From Bradyrhizobium sp. (lineage in GTDB: Bacteria > Pseudomonadota > Alphaproteobacteria > Rhizobiales > Xanthobacteraceae), in the NCBI GenBank assembly GCA_013822885.1, contig PNLC01000002.1:1-62245 (forward strand): DNA of 62,245 bases, written 5' to 3'. The notes under the pieces are model-generated. The model saw only the letters and a list, made by a program, of their open reading frames with translations. It was not told the origin of the DNA and searched no databases. The position numbers and the translations under genes are program-made. The number at the start of each line of letters is the position of its first letter. Within the stretch, counting starts at the first letter, position 1. This document shows, one piece after another, positions 1-9,549 of the stretch.

Positions 1-519
1 TGCCTCCGGTTCTATGAGCAGAACCGCCAGCGCTTCCGTTCGGGCGACCTGTACGAGGCGGCGCATATCCTGATCGCCTCGCGTCCGGATGACGTCGCCG
101 CCCGCACCGAGGCCCGCCTCACGGCCGAGAACATCCTGGCGGCCGTCCGGTCCGATCCGGCGCTGTTTGCCGAATTCGCCCGTAGCCATTCGGCCTGCAA
201 GACCTCCGCGCCGGAGGGCGGCCGGCTCGGTCAATTGACGCGCGGCCAGACGGTCGCCGAGTTCGAGGCGGCCCTGGAGCGGATGCGGCCCGGCGATTTC
301 GCCATCGCGGAGACGCGCTACGGCTTCCACATTATCCGTCTCGATCAGCATGCGCCCGGGCAGGTGCTGCCGTTCGAACTCGCGCGCGACCGTATCGCGG
401 ACTATCTCACGACCAGCGTCCAGCACCGCGCCCTGGCGCAGTACGTCTCGGTGCTGGCGGGCCGGGCAGAGATATCGGGTGTCACGCTCGCCGCGGCGGC
501 GTCGCCGCTGTTGCAGTAG
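1..519 (+). CDS. Parvulin-type peptidylprolyl isomerase (PpiC/NifM-like), 5'-truncated by window edge
   Basis: Frame +1 is open from base 1 (CLRFYEQNRQRF...AAHILIA...GGRLGQLTRGQTVAEFEAAL...ETRYGFHIIRLD); rotamase motifs. Confidence 0.85.
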   Translation, partial: CLRFYEQNRQRFRSGDLYEAAHILIASRPDDVAARTEARLTAENILAAVRSDPALFAEFARSHSACKTSAPEGGRLGQLTRGQTVAEFEAALERMRPGDFAIAETRYGFHIIRLDQHAPGQVLPFELARDRIADYLTTSVQHRALAQYVSVLAGRAEISGVTLAAAASPLLQ

Positions 520-528
520 GACCCGAAA

Positions 529-867
529 ATGCAACTCGGCGACATCATCCGCAGTTTCAGCGAGGACGCAGCCGCCAGCGAGGCGCTGCTCGCCTGCAAC
601 GATATCGTGCTGTTCGCTCGCGTCGACGAATCCGCCACGCGATTTGAGGAGACCGTCGGCGAATATGCTTCCGGCGCCGTCAGGCGGTTTGCCAATCTTG
701 CCGGCAGCGAGGACTGGCTCGGGCTGATGAACGTGGTCGAACGCACCGACGATCCCGGCACCCGTTGCCTCGTCTACATGGTCAACTGGTCGCTGAAGAA
801 GGACGAAGCGCCGGAGCCGCCCGCCCGTGCCGGCTGTACCTGCGGCGGCGGAGGGGGCTGCTCGTGA
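529..867 (+). CDS. Hypothetical protein with Cys/Gly-rich C-terminus (CTCGGGGGCS)
   Basis: 112-aa ORF 9 bp after the parvulin gene, same strand. Confidence 0.6.
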   Translation: MQLGDIIRSFSEDAAASEALLACNDIVLFARVDESATRFEETVGEYASGAVRRFANLAGSEDWLGLMNVVERTDDPGTRCLVYMVNWSLKKDEAPEPPARAGCTCGGGGGCS

Positions 868-917
868 GTCCGTACACCATGATCTTTGGCGTCGCCGGCT
901 CGGGATCGTGACATCAG

Positions 918-1646
918 ATGATCGACGAGCTATTCGACCGCAATGTGGCCTGGGCGACGGGCAAGACCCGCAGCGATCCCGATTACTTTCGTCGTCTCGC
1001 CGAGCAGCAGGCGCCGCGCTATCTCTGGCTCGGCTGTTCGGACAGCCGCGTTCCCGCCAATGACATCGTCGGGCTCGATCCCGGCGAAGTGTTCGTGCAC
1101 CGCAATGTCGGCAACGTCGTTCATACCGGCGACATGAATCTGCTGTCGGTGCTCGAATTCGCGATCGACACGCTGCAGGTGAAGCACGTCATCGTGTGCG
1201 GCCATTATGGCTGCGGCGGCATCCGCAGGGCGTTCGAGCCGCCGGGTGGCGGCGGCCTGGTCGATCACTGGTTGGCGCCGGTGCGGGAAATGTGCCGGCG
1301 CTGCGCGCCCGATCTGGACCGCCTCCCAAATGACGCCGCCAGAATGGACCGCGCCTGCGAGTTGAACGTCGAGCTTCAGTTACGGCGGATCGCCGCCACG
1401 CCGATCTTGCGCGGCGCCTGGCAGCGTCAACAGTCCATCACGGTCCACGGCTGGATCTATGGCTTGGGCGACGGGTTGTTGCGCGATCTCGGGTTGAAAC
1501 TGTCGTCGCTTGACGACGCCGAGAGCCTCGACCGTGAGAACGACTATGCGGGACTTCCCGAGCCGATCACCATGGTCCGCCGCCATGCGGAGGAGGCATT
1601 CGCGGGGCTGTTGATGCTGGAACCGCAGCTTCTGGAGGAGGGCTGA
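918..1646 (+). CDS. Beta-carbonic anhydrase
   Basis: CSDSRVP, HRNVGNVV, and CGHYGCGGI zinc-site motifs. Confidence 0.93.
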   Translation: MIDELFDRNVAWATGKTRSDPDYFRRLAEQQAPRYLWLGCSDSRVPANDIVGLDPGEVFVHRNVGNVVHTGDMNLLSVLEFAIDTLQVKHVIVCGHYGCGGIRRAFEPPGGGGLVDHWLAPVREMCRRCAPDLDRLPNDAARMDRACELNVELQLRRIAATPILRGAWQRQQSITVHGWIYGLGDGLLRDLGLKLSSLDDAESLDRENDYAGLPEPITMVRRHAEEAFAGLLMLEPQLLEEG

Positions 1647-1670
1647 CATGCCGGACAATTTGCTGGCACG

Positions 1671-1819
1671 TGCCGACCGCCATTCTCTCCCGGCTGACTG
1701 CCGGAACCCGCGGCAAGTGCCTCATCGTCAACGTGCCGGGACGTCCCTCGGCGATCGATGTCTGCCTGAACGCGGTCTTTCCCGCGATTCCCTTTGCCTC
1801 GATCTGATCGGGGCTTGAC
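1671..1819 (+). pseudogene. C-terminal remnant of MogA/MoaB-like molybdopterin adenylyltransferase
   Basis: Frame from 1671 reads VPTAILSRLTAGTRGKCLIVNVPGRPSAIDVCLNAVFPAIPF, then shifts frame; adding one T in the TTT at 1794-1796 restores CLDLIGA*. N-terminal part missing. Confidence 0.65.
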
Positions 1820-1837
1820 GAATAGAGGTGAATACAG

Positions 1838-2428
1838 ATGCATGCGCTGCATTCCGTCCCGCCGCATAGCGCAAGCGTGCGGCCTTGGCAGTCCCTGGTG
1901 GCGATCGTGTACGCCAACGAGGCCTATCCGCAATCAACCTTCGAAGCCATCGTGGAGTATTGCCGCAGGCGCGAGCTTCGAGCGGCCGGCGTGCTGCAGC
2001 ATCCGGTTTGCCCGGATACGGCAGGTCCTTGCGAGGTGGCGCTGGAAGAACTCACGACGGGCCGTCGGACCGATTTGTATGAAGACCGTGGCCCGGGCGC
2101 AAGAGGGTGCCGGCTGGACTTGGCGGCGCTCGCCGAGGTGAACGCGCAGGTGGCGCGTTCACTGGATACGGGCCCGGAACTGCTGATCCTGAACAAGTTC
2201 GGCAAGGTGGAAGCCGAAGGCCGGGGACTGCTCGATCTGATCGCCATCGCGATCGATCGCGGCATTCCCGTCGTGATCGGGGTCCCGATCCGCAACCTGG
2301 AGGCATGGCGCACTTTTACCGGTGGTCTATCGGCGGAGTTCTCCAGCGATCCGTCCGAGACCATGGATTGGCTCAACAGAAAGTTTCCTGTTGCGGTAGC
2401 GCAAAGTGCGGAGCCAGCGTCCTGTTAG
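1838..2428 (+). CDS. DUF2478 domain protein
   Basis: LVAIVYANEAYPQSTFEAIVEYC...LLILNKFGKVEAEGRGLLDLIAIAIDRGIPVVIGVP; lies next to Mo-cofactor genes. Confidence 0.75.
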   Translation: MHALHSVPPHSASVRPWQSLVAIVYANEAYPQSTFEAIVEYCRRRELRAAGVLQHPVCPDTAGPCEVALEELTTGRRTDLYEDRGPGARGCRLDLAALAEVNAQVARSLDTGPELLILNKFGKVEAEGRGLLDLIAIAIDRGIPVVIGVPIRNLEAWRTFTGGLSAEFSSDPSETMDWLNRKFPVAVAQSAEPASC

Positions 2429-2466
2429 ACAATAGCCGAGAGCCTGCAAGACAAGGTGGAGGCAAA

Positions 2467-3738
2467 ATGCCGGCGCAGCTACGAGCACCACGGATCGACG
2501 ATTGCGTCGCCCCTTCAATAGAAGACCTCGTCTCAGTCGAGCGAGCGCTCGCCATCGGCTTGGCCGAGGTGCGGCCCATCGTGGAAACGGAACGTTTAGA
2601 CCTGAACGATGTCACTGGCCGGATTCTCGCCCAGACCATAAGAGCGGATGCCCCCCTGCCGCGTTTCGATTATAGCGCGATGGACGGATATGCGGTCGAC
2701 ACGACCAGTCTGTCTGCCGACATTCCAAATTTGTTGAAGGTGACCGGCAGCATCCCGGCCCGACGCACGATCGGAAATCCGGCGCTGCAGCGCGGGTGCG
2801 CCGTTCGCATCCTGACGGGCGCGCCGATTCCCGCAGGCGCCGATGCCGTCGTCGCGCAGGAAGACGTACGCCGCGAAGGCGACAGCGTCATTCTCTCTCG
2901 CCCACCGCGGCCGTCCGACAACATCCGGCGGCGGGGTGAGGACGTCAGCGAAGGCGACAGCCTGATCGAAGCCGGCACGGCGATGGGGCCGCTGCAGGCG
3001 GGCCTTGCCGCAGCCTGCGGCTATCCCGGGGTTCGCGTCTTCCGCAAACTTCGCGTGACGATGTTCACGACCGGCTCCGAACTCCGGCAGCCCGGTGAAA
3101 GCATCCAGCCCGGCGAGATCTATGACGCGAACCGCTTCATTCTGCGCAGCCTGCTCGGCAGGCCGTGGATCGAAATGGTCGATCTCGGAAGTTGCGTGGA
3201 CCAGCCGTCCAAATTGCGGGCGATCTTCCAGTCGGCAGCCGCGCGCGCCGACCTCATCGTCAGCGCCGGCGGCATATCCGTAGGCGACGAGGACCACGTG
3301 GTGGAAGCGTTCCAGCGCTGCGGCGGGAAGCTTTGGGTTCGCAAGGTCGCCATCAAGCCGGGCAAACCGCTTGTTCTCGGCAAATTGGCCGATGCGACCT
3401 ATGTCGGTCTTCCCGGCAATCCCGGCGCGCTGTTCACGACCTTCAAGGTCATCGTCGATCAGATCCTGGCGGTTCGCGCCGGTATCAGGCCCGAGGGCGA
3501 TCATGAGTGCGCGGCAATCGCCAATTTCGACTGGAAAGGTCGGCCCGGCCGCAGGACCTATCTGCCCGCGCTTCTCTCGGGCGTCGAGAACGGTTTTCCG
3601 CTGATCGAACTGTTGCCGGATGCCAATTCCGGAAAGCTGCATCAGCTCAGCCGCGCCGGCGGATTCGTCGTTGTCTCGCCGGAAACGACATGCATCGAAC
3701 GTGGCGCCAAGATACGCTGGCGGCCGTTTGCAAGATAG
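2467..3738 (+). CDS. moeA: Molybdopterin molybdotransferase MoeA
   Basis: DYSAMDGYAV, GAPIPAGADAVV, FTTGSEL, SAGGISVGDEDHV, KPGKPLVLG, GLPGNPGAL. Start placed at ATG 2467; the longer ORF overlaps DUF2478. Confidence 0.93.
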   Translation: MPAQLRAPRIDDCVAPSIEDLVSVERALAIGLAEVRPIVETERLDLNDVTGRILAQTIRADAPLPRFDYSAMDGYAVDTTSLSADIPNLLKVTGSIPARRTIGNPALQRGCAVRILTGAPIPAGADAVVAQEDVRREGDSVILSRPPRPSDNIRRRGEDVSEGDSLIEAGTAMGPLQAGLAAACGYPGVRVFRKLRVTMFTTGSELRQPGESIQPGEIYDANRFILRSLLGRPWIEMVDLGSCVDQPSKLRAIFQSAAARADLIVSAGGISVGDEDHVVEAFQRCGGKLWVRKVAIKPGKPLVLGKLADATYVGLPGNPGALFTTFKVIVDQILAVRAGIRPEGDHECAAIANFDWKGRPGRRTYLPALLSGVENGFPLIELLPDANSGKLHQLSRAGGFVVVSPETTCIERGAKIRWRPFAR

Positions 3739-3881
3739 CAGTCGTGGCGATCCCCCAGGCCACTGTGGTCCGGCCGCCAAGCTCAGGTGATCCTGTTGGC
3801 GGGCGATAAGGGTAAAACCCGATGGCGACGGGGGGGTATTTCGCTAGGTTGTTAGCACCCGCAGCAATTGATGAGAGAATG

Positions 3882-4925
3882 ATGGACACCGCTCCTCCGG
3901 CGAAATCTGGCCGCGAAACCGTTCTGGTCGATCTTGCCTTGCAGGGTGGCGGCTCTCATGGCGCCTTTACGTGGGGCGTGCTCGATCGCCTCCTTGAGGA
4001 GCCTTGGCTTCGGCTCGACGGCATTTCGGGCACCTCCGCGGGGGCAATGAATGCCGTTGTCCTGGTCGACGGATATGAAAAAGGCGGGCCCGAGGGTGCA
4101 CGGGCGGCGCTTGAAGAGTTTTGGCGGCGCGTCTCGCATTCCGCCCGGTTCAGCCCGATCCGGCGGAGCCCGATGGATGTTCTCCTGGGCCGGTGGAGCT
4201 TGGACAACTCGCCATTCTTCCTTGCATTCGACATGGCCGCACGTGTGTTTTCGCCTTACGACCTGAACCCGCGAGGCGCCAACCCGTTACGCGATATATT
4301 GGCCGAATGCGTTGATTTCGAGCGGGCGGCGAAATCCAAAATCCGCTTGTTCGTGACCGCCACCAACGTCCGCACCGGTCGCGGCCGCGTGTTCCGAAAC
4401 AAGGAGCTCACGCCGGATGTGCTGCTGGCATCCGCGTGCCTGCCGACGCTGTTTCAGGCCATCGAGATCGACGGGGAGGCGTATTGGGACGGCGGCTACT
4501 CGGGCAATCCGACCATCACGCCGTTGGTGCGCGAGTGTGCATCGCACGATACGCTGCTTGTCGCCGTCAACCCGGTTGAACGCCAGGGTACGCCGCGTTC
4601 GGCGCGCGATATCCTCGATCGCTTAAACGAGGTTTCCTTCAACGCCACGCTGCTGAAGGAATTGCGCATGATTGCGCTGTTGCGTCAGGTTGCTGACGTC
4701 GGCAGCGGTGAGGGAGCTCTATGGGCTGCGATGCGGATTCATCTCATCTCCAGTGCAACCCTGGACAAGCTAGGCGCATCCTCCAAGTTCAATGCGGAAT
4801 GGGACTTTCTAACCATGCTGAAGGTCGAGGGCCGCCGCTGCGCGGAAGACTTCCTGACCAAGCATGGCGCGAATGTCGGCAAACAGTCCACCATCAATCT
4901 GGACGTCCTCCTGGAACAGGTTTGA
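3882..4925 (+). CDS. Patatin-like phospholipase
   Basis: LALQGGGSHGAFTWGVLDRLLE and GISGTSAGAMNA; DGGYSGNP catalytic Asp motif. Confidence 0.9.
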   Translation: MDTAPPAKSGRETVLVDLALQGGGSHGAFTWGVLDRLLEEPWLRLDGISGTSAGAMNAVVLVDGYEKGGPEGARAALEEFWRRVSHSARFSPIRRSPMDVLLGRWSLDNSPFFLAFDMAARVFSPYDLNPRGANPLRDILAECVDFERAAKSKIRLFVTATNVRTGRGRVFRNKELTPDVLLASACLPTLFQAIEIDGEAYWDGGYSGNPTITPLVRECASHDTLLVAVNPVERQGTPRSARDILDRLNEVSFNATLLKELRMIALLRQVADVGSGEGALWAAMRIHLISSATLDKLGASSKFNAEWDFLTMLKVEGRRCAEDFLTKHGANVGKQSTINLDVLLEQV

Positions 4926-4929
4926 TGCC

Positions 4930-6384
4930 ATGGGACTTCTGGGCATTCTCCTTGGGCTGGGGCTGCTTGTCTGGCTGGCTTTTCGCGGATGGAGCGTGCT
5001 GCTGTTGGCGCCCGCAGCGGCACTGATCGCAGCTGCTGTTTCTCGGGAGCCGCTGCTTGCTCATTGGACGCAGACCTTCATGGGCAGCGCGGCGCAGTTC
5101 CTCGCGCAGTTCTTCCCGCTGTTCCTGCTTGGCGCGCTGTTCGGCAAGCTGATGGATGACAGCGGCTCGGTCACCGCCATCGCGCGCTTCATGACCGAGC
5201 GGCTGGGTCCGCGCCGCGCCATCTTGGCGGTGGTGCTCGCAGGTGCATTGGTGACGTATGGCGGCGTCAGCCTGTTCGTTGCCTTTTTTGTACTGGCGCC
5301 GATGGCCCAGGCGTTGTTTCAGGCCGCCGACATTCCGCGGCGGCTGATGCCGGCAGCGATCGCGCTTGGCACCTCGACATTCACGATGACGGCGTTCCCC
5401 GGCACGCCTGCCATTCAGAACGCGATTCCGATGCCGTTCTTCGGCACCACGCCGTTCGCCGCGCCCGGCCTCGGCGTCATCGCCTCCGCGATCATGCTGG
5501 GATTTGGATTGTGGTGGCTCGCCCGCTGCGAAGCCGCCGCCCGGCGGGCGGGCGAGGGCTATGGCGGTGGTGCCGATGTCTCCCCGCGCGCGGCCGCCGA
5601 TGATCAGATCATCCGGGAGCGGGCGACGACCGCCCGCGAGTTCGATCCCGCGGAGATCGGCCACGGACGTCACGGCGAAACCCCGGTGCCCATTGCCATC
5701 GCGGTGCTGCCGCTGGTCGTCGTCGTGAGCGTCAATCTCCTGATGTCGCTCGTCATTCTGCCGCGCCTGGATTTTTCGTTCCTGGCGGAGCCGCATTGGG
5801 GTTCCACTTCGCTGTCCGCCGTTGCCGGCGTCTGGTCGGTGGCGGTGGCACTCGCGGCCGCGATCCTTGCGCTGGTGCTCTTCAATCGCCAGCGGCTGCC
5901 GGCCTTGCGCGAGAGCATGGACGCCGGCGCTAACGCCTCCGTCCTGCCGGCGTTCAGTGTCGCCAGCCTCGTGGGCTTTGGCGCCGTCGTCGCAATGCTG
6001 CCCGCCTTTGCGGCGGTGCGCGACTGGGTGCTTTCGATCGGAGGCGGGCCGCTGGTCTCGCTTGCGGTGGCGACCAACGTGCTCGCCGCCCTAACCGGAT
6101 CCGCCTCGGGGGGCATGACGATCGCGCTCGATGCCCTTGGCGACACCTATATGCGCATCGCGGCAGAGCAGGGCATCAATCCCGCGTTGATGCACCGGGT
6201 GGCCGCCATCGGCTCCGGCACGCTCGACAGCCTGCCGCACAATGGTGCGGTCGTGACGCTGCTCGCGGTTTGCGGCTCGACCCACCGCGAAAGCTATCTC
6301 GATATCGTCATGGTCGGGATTGTCAGCGCACTCATCGCCCTGGTGGCAGTTATTGTCCTGGGCTCGATGTTTGGCTCCTTCTAG
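4930..6384 (+). CDS. GntP-family permease
   Basis: Highly hydrophobic; FFPLFLLGALFGKLMDDSGS, TAFPGTPAIQNAIPMPFFGTTPFAAPGLG, GSGTLDSLPHNGAVVTLL. Confidence 0.85.
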   Translation: MGLLGILLGLGLLVWLAFRGWSVLLLAPAAALIAAAVSREPLLAHWTQTFMGSAAQFLAQFFPLFLLGALFGKLMDDSGSVTAIARFMTERLGPRRAILAVVLAGALVTYGGVSLFVAFFVLAPMAQALFQAADIPRRLMPAAIALGTSTFTMTAFPGTPAIQNAIPMPFFGTTPFAAPGLGVIASAIMLGFGLWWLARCEAAARRAGEGYGGGADVSPRAAADDQIIRERATTAREFDPAEIGHGRHGETPVPIAIAVLPLVVVVSVNLLMSLVILPRLDFSFLAEPHWGSTSLSAVAGVWSVAVALAAAILALVLFNRQRLPALRESMDAGANASVLPAFSVASLVGFGAVVAMLPAFAAVRDWVLSIGGGPLVSLAVATNVLAALTGSASGGMTIALDALGDTYMRIAAEQGINPALMHRVAAIGSGTLDSLPHNGAVVTLLAVCGSTHRESYLDIVMVGIVSALIALVAVIVLGSMFGSF

Positions 6385-6413
6385 AATGATGCCTGCGCAG
6401 GTATGCTTCGATC

Positions 6414-7892
6414 ATGCGAGCGAGAGTATTCAAATATCTGAGGATTACCGGGGCGCTGCTCGGCGTGTCCTTTCTGACGTTCCTTGCCGTCCGGATCTAC
6501 GATTCGCAGCGGGGATTGCCGCTCGAGCCATGGCATACCTACATTCCGCATGAACTGCCGACGGAAAAACTCGAGGCGGCGAACTGGGCGGAATACCTGA
6601 CAGCCGAGGCCAGGATCTTCGACGACGTCCGGCGCGAGGTTTCGCAGAAACTCGACGCGGCCGAGCGCGTGCCGGCCAATCGTTACTTTGAGGGGAGTCC
6701 GGTCTATCCAGGCCACTTCGTGCAGGATTTCAATCGTTCCTTTGTGCTCGAGCCAAACGGAAAGCCGGTCGGGGCGGTCGTTCTACTGCATGGCCTGACG
6801 GATTCCCCTTACAGTCAGCGCCATATCGCGCGCTTCTACCGTGACCAGGGGTTCGTGGCGATTGTGCCGAGGATGCCGGCACATGGCACTGTCCCTGCCG
6901 CGCTGACCGACGTGGAGTGGGAAGACTGGATGGCGGCGACGCGGCTCGCAGTGCGCGAAGCACGCGCGCGCACTGGGCCGTCCGCGCCGTTGCATCTGGT
7001 CGGTTTCTCCAACGGTGGCGCGCTGGCCTTGATGTATGCGCTTGATTCCATCAGCGACGAAAAGCTGGCCCGGCCAGATCGCCTGGTGTTGATTTCGCCG
7101 ATGGTCGGCATCACGCGCGTCGCACGCCTGGCACGTCTGGCGGGCTTGCCTTCGATATTGCCTGCGTTCGCCAAGGCGGCATGGCTCGGCATCGTGCCCG
7201 AGTTCAATCCGTTCAAATACAACTCGTTTCCTGTCAACGGCGCGCGCCAATCCTATCGCCTCACGCAAACGCTGCAGGAACGGATTGCCCGCTACGCCCG
7301 TGAAGGCAAGCTAAGTCAGTTGCCGCCGACCCTGACCTTTCAGTCGCTGATTGATTTTACCGTCAGTACGCGGGCGATCGTATCGGCGCTTTATGCACAC
7401 CTTCCAGAGAACGGCCACGAATTGGTGCTGTTTGACGTCAACCGCACGGCCAAGTTTGGTCCATTGCTCCGCTCCAGTGCCGATACAGCGCTCGCGCGTA
7501 TCGTTCCGAGCGGCCCGCGGCGCTATCGCCTCGCCATCATCACCAATTCCGATGACAATAGTGACGATGTAATCGAACGCGTGACCGAAGCCGGCGGCGA
7601 CGTCGAGAACTCGCGGCCGCTCGGGCTATCGTATCCGCGGGGATTCTATTCGCTGTCGCACGTCGCGCTGCCGTTTCCGGTCAGCGACAGTCTGTATGGG
7701 GCCGAACCCGACCCGTCGGAGAACTTCGGAGAAAATCTCGGCACCCTGGCACCGCGGGGCGAGCGCAATGTCCTGATCGCCAGCCTCGACTCGCTGATGC
7801 GGGCATCTTCGAACCCGTTCTTCACGTACATGACCGAACGGATCGGCGAGGGAATCCCCGCCGCTGCCGCCACCGCCCGGCCTATTCAATAG
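6414..7892 (+). CDS. Alpha/beta hydrolase with N-terminal membrane anchor
   Basis: GAVVLLHGLTDSPYSQ and LVGFSNGGALAL (nucleophile elbow GFSNG). Confidence 0.75.
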   Translation: MRARVFKYLRITGALLGVSFLTFLAVRIYDSQRGLPLEPWHTYIPHELPTEKLEAANWAEYLTAEARIFDDVRREVSQKLDAAERVPANRYFEGSPVYPGHFVQDFNRSFVLEPNGKPVGAVVLLHGLTDSPYSQRHIARFYRDQGFVAIVPRMPAHGTVPAALTDVEWEDWMAATRLAVREARARTGPSAPLHLVGFSNGGALALMYALDSISDEKLARPDRLVLISPMVGITRVARLARLAGLPSILPAFAKAAWLGIVPEFNPFKYNSFPVNGARQSYRLTQTLQERIARYAREGKLSQLPPTLTFQSLIDFTVSTRAIVSALYAHLPENGHELVLFDVNRTAKFGPLLRSSADTALARIVPSGPRRYRLAIITNSDDNSDDVIERVTEAGGDVENSRPLGLSYPRGFYSLSHVALPFPVSDSLYGAEPDPSENFGENLGTLAPRGERNVLIASLDSLMRASSNPFFTYMTERIGEGIPAAAATARPIQ

Positions 7893-7901
7893 ATAGCACG
7901 C

Positions 7902-7997
7902 CTATCCGGCGACACGCGAAAGCGCGAACAGGATCGACATCAGGACCACGGTCACTCCCGTGGCGAGGACCAGCCGGTCGGCAAACAGACGGCGCAT
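7902..7997 (-). CDS. 31-aa single-TM microprotein (MRRLFADRLVLATGVTVVLMSILFALSRVAG*)
   Basis: Not in ORF track (<60 aa). ATG preceded by GGGAGG at good spacing; 11 bp after the stop of the ferric-reductase-like gene, same strand. Confidence 0.55.
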   Translation of the reverse strand: MRRLFADRLVLATGVTVVLMSILFALSRVAG

Positions 7998-8008
7998 CGG
8001 CGGCCTCC

Positions 8009-9391
8009 CTAGACGAAGCTGTAGCGTTCGGAATGGTACTTCGACATCGGCACGTTCATCTCGCCGAGCGCCTTCTCTATCGCGTCCATCATCACGTTCG
8101 GCCCGCAGATGAAATACTCATGCTCGGCATAGGGCAGCGGCAAATGACGTTTGAACATCGCCGCGTCGATGAAGCCTTTCTCGCCCCTCCAGCCGGTTGG
8201 CGGTCTTGAGATCACGTAGACGATCTTCAGGTCGAGCCGCGCTTTCAGGGCTTCGAGTTCTTCACGGAAGGTGATCGATTCCCAGTCCTGGACACCGTAA
8301 AGCAGCACGACGGGTCGCTTGTCGCCTTGGTCGGCGAGCGTGCGGATCATGCTCATCATGGGTGTCACGCCGATTCCGCCGGCGATCAACACATGCATGT
8401 CCGCCGGATTGCCTGTCGTGAATGCGCCGTAGGGTCCGTCAAGATAGATGCGCTGGCCGACCGGCACCTTCGGAATCCCGCGGGTAAAATCGCCGAGGTT
8501 CCTGATCGTCATCTCGACGCGTCCGTCTGTGGCGGCGGCGCTGGACGAGAATGAAAACGGGTGCCCGGTAATTTTGAACGGACTCCCCCACACCGTCAGC
8601 CAGCCGAACTGGCCGGGGCTGAAGCGGAACCCGGGGTGGCCATCGGGCTGCATCACCAGCGTCGTGGTGTCGCCGCGTTCCTTGCGCACTTCCAAGACGC
8701 GGTATGGCCGGCGAAGCATGAACAGCGGCTTGACGATCCGCACGTAGAGCAGCAGCGCGACCCAGAACATTGTCAGGCCGATCCACAATGCCCGTTTCCA
8801 GGGATCGACAAGGTAGAAGCTCGATCCCACCATGTGCACGACGCCTGCGATGACGGCTGTGAGGGCCAGCGCGATGTGGCTGAGGTGCCAGGTCTCGTAC
8901 CTGATCTTCAGCGCCGTGCGCCACAGTGCCGCCACCACGAGCGCGATCAACGAGAAAATGGACAGGAAGGCGAAGTAGGCACTGAGCGGCGCATCAAGCA
9001 TATTGGACGGGGCGAGCAGTTCCGGTTTGACCGCGATCAGAATGAGCGGATGCGCCACGACCAGGCCGACCGCCACAAGCGAGATCTGGCGGTGAAAATG
9101 GTAGATGACGTCCTCACCCCATGGCTCGGTGACGTAGCGAAAGCGTGCGGTCAGCCCGAACTGCAGGCCCATCATCGCCAGGCCGGAATAGCCGAGCGCG
9201 ACTGAAAACTCCGTCCAGACGTTGCGCGCCGGCGGATGCGAGCCTGCCAGGAGCGCGAACAAGGGCGCGAAAATGAACAGCAAATAGACGAGGATCCAGA
9301 CGGCCCCGCGCAAACTGTAAAGAAGGTGCACGAACCAACCCCTTCCGCAACGACCAAGAGACGGCAGCAATCGCACTGCGGAATCTATCAT
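8009..9391 (-). CDS. Ferric-reductase-like transmembrane flavoprotein (FAD/NAD-binding oxidoreductase)
   Basis: Multi-TM N-terminus with His residues, then GHPFSFSSSA, GPYGAFT, LIAGGIGVTPMMSMIR, YFICGPNVMMDAIEKAL. Confidence 0.85.
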   Translation of the reverse strand: MIDSAVRLLPSLGRCGRGWFVHLLYSLRGAVWILVYLLFIFAPLFALLAGSHPPARNVWTEFSVALGYSGLAMMGLQFGLTARFRYVTEPWGEDVIYHFHRQISLVAVGLVVAHPLILIAVKPELLAPSNMLDAPLSAYFAFLSIFSLIALVVAALWRTALKIRYETWHLSHIALALTAVIAGVVHMVGSSFYLVDPWKRALWIGLTMFWVALLLYVRIVKPLFMLRRPYRVLEVRKERGDTTTLVMQPDGHPGFRFSPGQFGWLTVWGSPFKITGHPFSFSSSAAATDGRVEMTIRNLGDFTRGIPKVPVGQRIYLDGPYGAFTTGNPADMHVLIAGGIGVTPMMSMIRTLADQGDKRPVVLLYGVQDWESITFREELEALKARLDLKIVYVISRPPTGWRGEKGFIDAAMFKRHLPLPYAEHEYFICGPNVMMDAIEKALGEMNVPMSKYHSERYSFV

Positions 9392-9417
9392 TGCCGCAAA
9401 CCGGTTCCGCCTAGGGA

Positions 9418-9450
9418 CAATTACTGATTCTTTGCGGGCAACTACCGATT
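9418..9450. promoter_or_regulatory. Direct repeat CAAYTACYGATT x2 with 21-bp period in a divergent intergenic region
   Basis: CAATTACTGATT (9418-9429) and CAACTACCGATT (9439-9450) between the flavoprotein (-) and ctaG (+). Confidence 0.35.
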
Positions 9451-9549
9451 TCTCGGTTCATTGGATCATGCTGAGTTTATATATCGTGGAGGATTCGGCC
9501 GGCCTCTCGCGTTGCGGCGCACTGGCAGGGCCTCACTGCATGAGGTGCC

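Noticed and set aside
2107-2466. N-terminal extension of the moeA ORF
   Set aside because: Overlaps DUF2478 in another frame; homology to MoeA begins after ATG 2467.
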